Of a DNA stretch of 64,000 nucleotides, positions 24,001-34,500 are shown piece after piece. The DNA comes from Protula sp. h YS-2021 (Eukaryota; Annelida; Polychaeta; Sabellida; Serpulidae). Position numbers and translations under genes: made by a program. Within the stretch, counting starts at the first letter, position 1. Each line of letters begins with the position of its first letter. The notes under the pieces were generated by a model. That model searched no databases. It saw only the letters and a program-made list of their open reading frames with translations, and was not told the DNA's origin. Location of the stretch: positions 98,211,804 to 98,275,803 of the forward strand of contig OX457025.1 of the NCBI GenBank assembly GCA_949752745.1. Reading direction: 5' to 3'.

Positions 24001-26193
24001 GCTGTCAATCCAGCTAAATCTGCGAATACGTAAAAAAGTGTGTTCGGTTAACTTAAACGAGAGATGGTATGCGAGGTATCTGGGATCTTATTGCATAAAT
24101 ACTATTAGAAAATTAAAGAAGCTGATATGTTTAGTTCAAAAATCGGATTTGTTCATATTATGCAATTTGTTTCCAAATGCAGGTTTCAAATGTCTACTTC
24201 TTTCCGCTATGTTATACAATCCATAAATATGAATACACATGATATTATTTATATTTTACTTTTTACGTTGGTGTGACTCTACATGAGGTAGGTTATGTTG
24301 GTTATTATATCAGTCACCAACCATAATTGAAATCAACTATTCCTACTTGTTTTAATTAATCGTCCTCAAGCATTATTTCCTGAAAAACATTTGTAATTGT
24401 AGACAGAAATGATTAATGCATGTATTATCTACTGTTGTGATTGGATCACTTCAGGACGTAAGTATATAATAAAGCAGCAGTGTCTTGCTGTTTTGTATCT
24501 TCCTGTAGTGTTCCTTCTTATATTTCTCTACAAACATATAATATCGGTGCACACGCTGGGAGTCTCATGTACTTTTCAGACAGATGAAAGAGTTTTGAAC
24601 ATGCTCATAAGCTGAGTTAAATACTTATCTGCAAAAATTTCTTTATATTTAGAAATTGTTATTGCATCATGCATTCTGAAATTGAGTACTGCTACATAAA
24701 TGCTTAATTCCAATATATCTTATAGATCTGTAACTCTTGTATATTATATGTTATTTTTAAGTAAATAGCAAAAAATATTGATAACTTTACTGAAAGCTTC
24801 TAAAATTTAAATTTCTTTTCTTAAACAATTCTAACTTAAGTCTTACAACTGTGTGCTGTTTTTATGATGTCGCCATGTACGCTTTGTGTAACAAATTAGC
24901 AAAATTATTTGCGGAGCTGAAAAGATTTTGACGAATTATCTGGAATAAAACTTGTCATATTTAGAATCAGTTTATCAGCTTCCCCACAACGACAAAAAAT
25001 CAATGTTATAACAAAACAGTAAATCCTTATATCAAAAACAAAATTCCAAACGATTAATGAGTTTGTCACTACCTTGTCATCATTGATTGCAATTTCTTAC
25101 TATTGTCCAATTTGTACAGAGTGTAACTTTTCCAGACCTTACTATAAGATATGCTAAAAATTATAACAAATGTCCGTCAACAAAGCCACGTTAAAGCAGA
25201 CGGCACCATACGCGGTTGGTAATTTTACAAATCTAAATTTTTTTTGTTTTATTTTACAATTTATACTATTGTATTTTAACTTAAATTACAAAAGTAACCT
25301 TTCTGTGAGGTAGCCATCCTTATTTAAAAAATGGAACAAAACAATTAAAAAATCATTTTACTAGAGATCACGTTGATAAATAAATTTTATAGAATCTTAG
25401 ATAGCTATTGCACTCTGCTTTCATTCATTTTCTAAATTCAGTTAAGTCTTTAATCTCGCTGTGTTATTTTTCTGTAATTTCAACTGGATTTCTTTTTACT
25501 CGTACCTGGATTTCTTTTTACTCTAGGGCTTCTTATTTACATTTTATTATTTAGATTTAAAGAATTTAATTTCTTTGTTGAGGTCATTTTAAATATGCAT
25601 GTGGCTCAATTCATTTCGTCTTTAATTTAAATCAATGCTGTCAGACACTTTCCACACCAAATTCTTTACTTCATCCGTAATTAACAAAATTTCTAGATCG
25701 CGAAAAGAATATGGCTAATTTTAATTGGAATTTGTTGTAAGGGGTCATTCAATTACTTTGAAGTAGACAGCTGTCAATCCAGCTAAATCTGCGAATACGT
25801 AAAAAAATACGGTATACTTCAATGAGAGATGGTACGCGAGGTATCTGGGATCTAATTGCATAAATACTATTAGAAAATTAAAGAAGCTGGTATGCTTGGT
25901 TCAAAAAGCGGATTTGTTGATATTATGCAATTTGTTTCCAAATGCAGGTTTCAAATGTATACTTCTTTCCTTTATGTTATACGATCCACAAATATGAATA
26001 CACATGATATTATTTATATTTCACTATTTATTTCACATTTGAATTAAAATATACAATGTCCCATATTCAAAGCTTAGAACTTATGAACTGTTTGCAGCAT
26101 ACGTGATTCATAACATTGGCTTATAGTTTTAATATTATTATTAAATTTATAAACACATAAAAACAACGCGATTCCGTTAAATTTGTTGCTTAG

Positions 26194-26304
26194 TGTGCAC
26201 TGTCTGTATGTTGTTGTCATCTTTCACTTTGCAATGTGTGCGAACATGTGATGGAGTTATGGATTGTAAAGATACGTCTGATGAAGTCAATCGTTCTGCT
26301 AGGA
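26194..26304 (+). CDS. LDL-receptor class A exon 2, last cysteine lost
   Basis: A 111-nt phase-1/phase-1 exon with a gcttag acceptor and GTAAGT donor. It encodes CTVC, then LQCVRTCDGVMDCKDTSDEV, followed by N-R where the sixth LDLa Cys should be (CGT instead of TGT). It is a sister of exon 3, which keeps the Cys, and flanking intron sequence is duplicated too. The changed Cys would break the C4-C6-type disulfide, so this copy may be skipped or decaying. Confidence 0.7.
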
Positions 26305-26959
26305 GTAAGTGTGTAAGACTTTACTACGTCAACCGGTCCTGGCAGAACATTGTACATTTCGTTAATGTAACACATACATGGTTTACGAAATGAATAAGTT
26401 TTTTGAAGACAACTGGAGTAACGAGCAATACCAAGTGAAAAATGATTCAAATGCTTTATTATAATTATGATTATTATGATGATTGTTTACTTCATACAAC
26501 CAACAGTGACACTTTGCTTGATTGATCCTAAAACTTATTGTGGTGTGGAAGAAATTTGTTGAAAGCATTATTAAGCAAAGATCTGTTTAAGTACTCATAC
26601 AAACACTAGTAAATAATTAAATGAAACTGACATATTTTCTGTCTAGAAGCAGATTTCACCAGAAATATCTAGTTCTTTCAACCTTGTCATGCGACTCATA
26701 AATATGAACTATTTTAAGGATAATTAAATACTAATTACTTTTGGATCAGACCTTGAATGGATTTGTTTGACTTTGATATTACGTTTAGCCTGCTGAAATA
26801 TATAATGTGTCACATTCGAGACTTAGTGCTGATGAATTGTATGCAGAATATCACACTTATACACAGTTTTTTTATTTATGTAATTATATTTATAAACTGA
26901 CTATCAGTGCTAAAACATACATATGTATTAGTAATGCAGTCCGGTTTATGTTTGCCCAG

Positions 26960-27070
26960 CTTGCACAGTCTGCACTTCGTTGTCGACTTCTACTTTGCAA
27001 TGTGAGCCAACATGTGATGGAGCTATAGATTGCGAAGATGCGTCTGATGAAGTCAACTGTTCTTCTAGTG
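26960..27070 (+). CDS. LDL-receptor class A exon 3
   Basis: A 111-nt exon with a tttgcccag acceptor and GTAGGT donor, phase 1 at both ends. It encodes CTVC, then LQCEPTCDGAIDCEDASDEV and N-C, with the Ca2+-binding CDG...DC.D.SDE core intact. Its donor phase (1) matches the first firm DEG/ENaC exon at 28570, so LDLa and channel parts can splice directly in frame. This is the main evidence that they form one protein. Confidence 0.8.
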
Positions 27071-27385
27071 GTAGGTGTAGGTGTTTGCTATGCTTTGCCC
27101 ATATTAAATTACAACAAATATCACTTACTTACCAAACACCAAAATGATCTAAGCTTTAGCATCATTTCAGAACACTATCAGTGATAAATGAAGTGTTAAA
27201 CTGCGATCATGGTTGTAATTCATGTCTTTTATTAAAGTGAGAAATAAAAGGGTGCAAATATGTGAATAAAATGAAAGAAATAGCGTATTCATTCTCAATA
27301 AGAATAAATGTGCTATAAATATATTATCATACACATGTGTTGTTATTGCAGTTTTTCTTTACAACTAACAGTGAAGTATATGTTA

Positions 27386-27504
27386 CAGCAGACCTCTAGA
27401 TTAGATATTTGCTTTAATAAGATGCTGTAATTGAACCAGCGGATCTGCAGATTCGCTGAAATTTTCAGCGATTCTACAGACCCGCTGGTTCTAGAGATCC
27501 GCTG
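27386..27504. mobile_element. Short foldback element (MITE), TA target site
   Basis: 119 bp flanked by TA. Imperfect terminal repeats CAGC(A/G)GA(C/T)CTCTAGA are at both ends. An inner arm, GAACCAGCGG...TCGCTGAAA, is matched by its inverted copy with three mismatches in 29. TA flanks and a CAG start fit a non-autonomous Tc1/mariner/pogo-type element. There is no coding capacity. Confidence 0.65.
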
Positions 27505-28569
27505 TATAATAAAAACTTTGCATTAAAGATTCCATAACTGATATAAATTGCGAATAAAATATAGTTAAAACCATAGTATAAAATATCTTTTAAATACCTA
27601 AGCAAACCTATATTCAACAAAATTATAAGCAAAAAGAAACAGTTAAATAAATACAAAATAGAAATAATATAACAAGAGTATCATTATATTTTACTACCGT
27701 GATGTTAGACTATTAGAAGTCATTATACCTGCTTCTTGTCGAAATTTAGGAATATTCACAAAACTATAGTCTTACTATTATACTTTCCATTAAAATAAAG
27801 TATTTAACATTTTAAAAAAATATAAAAAATATGTGCCTGGTGTGCAATGTAATTTCCTTTACAGAATACCTTTAAATAATTAACATCTCATATAACGAAC
27901 GATTTTTTCGATCCAAAATTCCTGAATTGACTTAGCCATTGAATTATGTTCCATCTGATATTGTGAACACTGAATTTCAGTGCCAAAAAGGGATTCTTAA
28001 TACCGAACAGTTTTGATTAGTGAAGAACTACAATAATACAAACAGCTTTTTTCGAAATGCATATCAAATGTTATCCTAATGACTAAGTCATGTGCATAAC
28101 TCTTAAAGCAGAGGTAATTGTCTGCCCTTTTATTAACTTGAGGTCTAGATGAAGACTTTATGAGACCGAACTAACACACTTAACGAAACAAAAAAATAAA
28201 AAGCACTTAATCTTAATAAACAACCTTGGTTCTATTTAAAAAATCTTTTTAAAAGAGAATTATTATAGTAGATCTTCTACAAGAAAGAACTGCGTGGTGA
28301 AAACAAAACATAAAGTATTGACGATACCTTTACATTTATTAAAACCATTAAATCCCTAGTCAGTGGCTATCTGGCTATTATATATCTCCCTGATTGGACA
28401 GTACTTATATTGTGGAGGATAAACCATACAAGAATTGAAACTTCAAATATAATATCGACAAATAATTAATATTTAGAACATCTATCCAGACACTGTGGAA
28501 AGGCAAAAATTTCGAATAGGCTTTCATACCTTAATTTTGTCTAAAAATCATTTGTTTCTTTTGTAACAG

Positions 28570-31500
28570 AATGGGTTGAACCAATTTACCAAATCCCGTG
28601 GTCTCTAACGGCATCAATGGCAGATGATGAAGGGCTCAACATAAGGACCCAAAATTTCTATTCCGTAAGAAATCATCAATCGCTCTCATTTAAAAAACAT
28701 CGTCATCACCGTTGTAATCACTAGCATCGTCATCGTCATCAGCGTCATCATAATCTTCAGCATTATTACTTCAGGAGAGGCACCTTGAGCATTATTTGAT
28801 AAACTTTGTGGATTATTTAGGACTTAATAAGATTTAGTAAACCTTTACAACCGTTACGAAGGAATTGTAGTTAATTCGCTTCCAGCAAAGAAGTCAGTAA
28901 AAGCAAACGACAAAATTCTTATTACTTGTTATAATTATAAAGCTTATTTCCAATTTCAGTTGAACTAAATATTCTCTGGCATGCTCAATTCTAATGCATA
29001 TATTTAAAGTTCCTGAAATTCTTTTGTTCTTTTATGCAATTTATTTTTTATGCTTATCTGTTTTTTGTGGCTATCAGTGTATATCATCTGCAAAAGACCT
29101 GCTTTTATAACATCTTGAATGCAGTAAGTCTGACAGTGACATTACAGTAGTCCGCCTTCCAAATAACAAGCACATATGCTGTCAAATCTTAAAAATCCCC
29201 AGCCAAGCCGCATCGCACATTTTTTTCTTATTCAGGAACCAGAAGTTTGTGCTTTACAGTATATGACAATACGTAGCCGCCCTCAAATCCAGTGTTTTTA
29301 GGCATAATCGTTCTCTTTAGATAGCGTAATAACATTGTCTTCGATCGATACTTTACTTGCCTGGAAATAACTTTAGACGAATTAAGAATCTGCGGTTTTA
29401 TGAGTTCGATGATATCCGCGAACATGTGCTATCGGGGAAACAACGAACTGAGGAGAACATGGGTTGTTTAATATAGCTGTATTATAAGATGCTTCTATCC
29501 ACGAACCCTGTGCCAGAATCTCAGAATCATTAAATACTCTTATATCCTAGCAACTCAAGACTTGAGAACCCACATATCCCATGGCAGAGTAATTCTTGCT
29601 ATTTTAATATACAGCTTAGATGCTGTAAGCTATGAAAATGATTCAATATCCGTTATGTTTGTGTAACCAAATACAACGGATATTGAATAGGCAAACAGTA
29701 CATATATTTGATAACAATATTCCTTTAGTGATGTACTCAAGGTCTGAGAAAACGGTGTTAATATTTCATTCAAATTTTAAGAGCATCAGTTCCACATGCT
29801 CGTTTGTCTACACGATTTCAAGTGTTATGAAAGTATCAAGATATCAAAGTATGTGTCATGATGTATACTTATTTTCAAAGAGGAATTTATAATATTAATA
29901 ACTGAGTTTTATAACCAACATTAGTTATACTAATTATTATATTTTTTAAGTTTTGAGAACCGCATATCTAAATGTCATGTATAACTAAAAATAGTTATTA
30001 TATAATAACAGTCTGTAGCCAGATTACCAGAGTCAGTGAGACGTCAGATGGGCCATTCATTTGAAGAATTAATCCAAGGGTGTACATGGAATGGAAAGCA
30101 CTGCATTAAAGAGTAATTATTTATTTTTTGTACACATGGCTTAACGATCGGTGATGGAGAAATGAAGAAACAAGTTACCAATTTTATCGGATATTATAAA
30201 AATTCCAAATAAGTACTCGTTCAGATTATACTAAAATATGCATTTCGCATTAATTTTTTAAGTCACAATTATCCAAATGATGATGTCAGTGTCCCTTCTT
30301 GTCAATATTTTCTAGATTTGTGTTGTTTGTGTTTCTACTCTTTGACAAAACTAAGCATAACATTTCAATTTCCATGCTCATTGCCTAACCTAATAATTTT
30401 ATTATCACAAAGTTTTGCTCATTGTTTAATACCAATACGAAACTGGTACATATTTTCTCAATAAATCCATTCTGTATTCTCGTTTTTATGATCTAAAGCA
30501 CAACAAAAGTAAACTGAAGAAAATGAACTTAATATGCATTAAATAAAATTAAAAAAGAAACGATATACAGAAAATTAAAAATTTACATCAAATATGAGTG
30601 CATTATCCCATTATTAAAGTATTGGGAAACTATACATCAAACTTTAAATCCAAAGGTTAATTTGCCATTTGTTGAGAAGGGATGCATGACAGGCGGGCCT
30701 TTTTGTTATCAAAGTTCATTTTTGGTTTCAAGAATTTTCTATGCATTTCAGTATTGCAAAATTTTTAAAATGTAACATTTAACAGGAGCATCAACGAGTT
30801 TGTTGACAACAAATATGGAAATTGTTTCTCCTTTAACTCCGGACAATTGACAAACGTAGTGAACCAAACACTACCTGGCCAAAACTATGATGAGTAGAAT
30901 AATTATATAATATTGGAGATTTTTTTTGTTTTGTGAAAAAAATTATAAAATGAAAAATCAGGGTATTTAACGCTTAAAATTTGCTTTAAGTATAAGTTTC
31001 TCTATCTCTCGCTTTTCTTCCACCCGTCGCAATTACCTTACTTGAAATGCAAACTTTGCATTGAGATACGCATATGAACAATGCAAGTTATTGCTCAAAA
31101 ATATTCATAAATGTCCTCACTATTTACGACAAGCTTTTGTTTATACGATTTTCAGTGATATTGTATATCAATCAAGATGAATATATAAAATCTATATCAT
31201 CGGAGACTGGTGTCAGAGTGTTAGTTCATGGACAAAACGAGCATCCTTTTATGGTGCAGCATAGCTTTTATGTTCCCATCGGAAAGCAGGCGACAGTGAA
31301 ACTGCACCATGTAATTCAATAGAGTATTTTTTATAAAGGTTTAAAAGGCACAAGATATTGACTCTTTGTAAGAAATATGACTGTGTAATGTATAAAACTG
31401 TTTACTATGCAGTATTGTAGCTTTCTGTAATTGATTATTTATTGTTTATCTATAAAAATACAAAATTTTGCATATAATCATGTTTTAACTTATATTAAGT

Positions 31501-34500
31501 GATTAAATGATGTATGCGATTATTTATTTAAAGTTACTTGATATTTTATATTAATTATGTTGATTTAGTATTGTTGATTTATTAATTTACATTAAAAATA
31601 AGCTGTTATTCAGGTAGTGAGCCACAAACTTGGAAATCCTTTCAATAATTGCACTAGTGGGGAGAACTTTAACCTTTTATATGGAACTAAGTACTCTGAA
31701 CGGGTAAGAATGGCATCCTTTTATTTGAATTGATCAGCAATATATATTTGGGGAGATATATGATTTCAAACTTTTTTTCTTTTTTTAAATGACGCAGTCT
31801 AAAGTCTCTTTTTTGTTTCTGTGCACGTTATTATGCAACATCTTTTCAATTGTTACTGCATGTTTTTAAAAATTTAAGAAAATGGTAGAAGTAAACCTCT
31901 TCATTGGCGTTTTTACATTTATGGATAACAACTTGGCTTGAAGAAGAACATAATCAAGAATAACTCTTACAGCTTCTATTGTTTCCATTATTAGCAACCA
32001 TAGTATTTTTGTTCTAGTATTTAAGACAATCTCATGAGACAATTTTATATTTGTTCATGGGTCTCAGTAAAGTATGCCTTACTTCTTATATAATAACCAA
32101 TTGTTTCTACTGTCTCTATTCTTTCTAATTCCAATTTACAATCTTTAATTTGATGCAATGTGTACTCTGGATTATCGTTATTACTGCGGTTCAGTTCGTC
32201 TTCTGGCGTGTGCAGTTCTTTTTTTCAAGCAGATTTTTATTTTTCTTGTATTAGCGGCTTTAAATTTTGAGTAGGAAAGCGTAAATTTCATATACTCCCA
32301 TCTGGTATGGGGGGTCCAAATTGGTGGCTTACTTTTACTTCACTAATCAAGGATTTAATTTGTCTTGTGAAGTCCATATCTTGTAGCAAGATTTCACCAG
32401 CCTGGCTGCCTCTGTTCTACTTGACATCTAATCGATAAGGCTAATATAACTGCCTTATCGTCTGACTTGAAACCCGGAACCATATCTACTTTTCTCGTAC
32501 CATAGATCAACTCACTCGACACAATCCAATAGTTCAATCTAGATTGTATCCATACCGGTTTCACACGGTGCCATGAAAACCGTTTCATATCAGTTTTTTT
32601 ATTCTCCAAAGATCAACAAAATCGTGTTGCTCCATAATTTTTTTTAATCGCTCAACCCCGAGGAAGGTCTCCATTGGAGTTGTATCGAGTGAGCTATCTA
32701 AGATTACATTTAGATCTCTACCTATTACCATTTTATTTTCATTTTTTTCCTATTAGCTTATCGATCAGGTCAAAAAGTTTCTTCTTCAACTTGACACTCG
32801 AGGTCAGGTGCGTACACATTAGTACAGCATAAGTTATCACCAAACCTAAGATCTACACTGATATATCATTTTTCCCCATCAATCTCAATATTGATGATAT
32901 TCATAACAAGTATATTTTTATGATAGTTAACACACCTTTACCTTGTGAAAAAATCATATGGTCCTTTTACCTAAATGTGGCCCATTTATTTTCCCAGGTT
33001 TTCGTTTCTTGCGCACAGGGATGAGTTTATGTAACATAATGATGTCATAATCGCACACTGTATGGTGTTTTCACCCAATTTAAAGTCTTCTATTTTTTTC
33101 TCCTATTTCTAAGACCACGAATAGTTTTGAGTAATTATTTTAACTGCCTGTCTACATAATAGCAACTACCAATGTGCTTACAGTAAGAACCCTCATCTCT
33201 TGTGAAAATACAGCAGCTCCCTTTTAAATCGGAACAAGTAAAACAATCAAACAAACACACGTCACACACAAAAATACGAGCCGGCAGCCATACATCCGTT
33301 ACTGGAAGGTCAATAATAACTTGCAAAAAAAGAAAAAAAAACATCACCAGTGGTGGGATTCGAGCTCATGGCCTCTTGCTCCTCACACGTGCGAGTTAAC
33401 CGCTGCACTACAGGGCCTTGCTAATAAAAACCTGGAAAATAGCGCTATATAGATGTCTGAGGGAGGGAGGGAGGGAGGGAGGGAGGGAGGGAGGGAGGGA
33501 GGGAGGGAGGGAGGGAGGGAGGGAGGGAGGGAGGGAGGGAGGGAGGGAGGGAGGGAGGGAGGGAGGGAGGGAGGGAGGGAGGGAGGGAGGGAGGGAGGGA
33601 GGGAGGGAGGGAGGGAGGGAGGGAGGGAGGGAGGGAGGGAGGGAGGGATCACTCTTATCAAAATAATCTACGATATAAGATTTTGACACCGGCGTCGCAG
33701 AATCGCTACTGCTTGAATTTCTGTCTTTGAGTTTAGACTTCGATTTTTTTCGAGACCGACTTGTTCCTTTTGCATATTCAAGTATGTCCAGTATTTTGTA
33801 TTGTACTATTTTGTCTAATTGACATCGGTCACATAACTTGATATTTCTGAAACGGTGTTCTCATGGCTGCTCTTTGCACAAAGTTTCAAGCACTCATTCT
33901 ACACTCTAATAAATGTCTGTGCAACTACGGTGTAAATTGCTTGACCTAATTGAAAAATTTGGAAAACAGGGTAGTGCCCCTTCACAACTTGTTGTGTCAC
34001 TACAGAATTTTACTTAGTACACTATTTATTGATTATAGTTTCTATTGTGAGTATTCCTATATTTTGTTAAGTTGCTTCAGAATGCTGCTTTTAAATATGG
34101 TACCGATTTTAAGTTGTAGCCATTCATAACACCAAAACTTAATAAACATCCTTGCACATTTTTAGTATCCAATTTTTGCTATTTACTATTTTTATTATGT
34201 ACATAATTACAAAGATAAAATAAATTGCGACACTAACATTAGTTTTAGTACATTTAGAAGAGCGAGTATAGGTATAAAAATCAGTTAACTAATTTGGCAA
34301 TCAAAATGCTTATCTATAATTCATTCAACATCAGTTATCCTTAAACATATTCATAACTGCATGAAAACAATATCTTCTGCTGCGATAGTATGCATAGAAC
34401 AAATAAAACTATTTTAGATTATTATCTCACAGGCACCATACACAATGCTAAGGAGTGATGAATGATAATACAAGTTCGGTGGCGATAATAGAAAATTTAT

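Larger units (their letters stand above)
11240..26030 (+). repeat. Intronic tandem array of about 1.79-kb units, interrupted by a Ty3 element
   Basis: Using the landmark acatgaggtagg, unit starts are at 12231, 14027, 15821, 22487 and 24281. Spacing is 1796, 1794, 6666 and 1794. Removing the 4871-bp insertion, the third interval is 1795. A shorter first unit (about 11240-12230) lacks roughly 0.8 kb, and the last unit decays near 26030. Each unit begins with a copy of the end of LDLa exon 1 plus its donor and intron, with the last Cys codon changed to TGA. Small open frames of 62-68 codons recur in each unit only because the units are near-identical. The first and last units are visibly more diverged than the central ones, as expected for unequal exchange. 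Confidence 0.92.
26040..27071 (+). repeat. Tandem duplication of an LDLa exon with its flanks
   Basis: The interval at about 26040-26304 (ataca(a)tgt..cacatt, then LDLa exon 2) recurs about 760 bp later at 26800-27070 with LDLa exon 3. The exons match closely (tttgcaatgtg, aacatgtgatggag, cgtctgatgaagtcaa). The introns are more diverged. Confidence 0.7.

Noticed and set aside
13784..24615. Recurring 62- and 68-codon frames as a gene family
   Set aside because: They recur only because the 1.79-kb units are near copies. No codon-level conservation or splice context is seen.
33346..33419. A tRNA gene on the minus strand
   Set aside because: A- and B-box-like segments are present but the acceptor and anticodon arms do not pair, so it is a SINE head.
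33383..33689. Long SLPP- and EGGR-repeat frames across the GGGA tract
   Set aside because: Direct products of a four-base microsatellite read in several frames.
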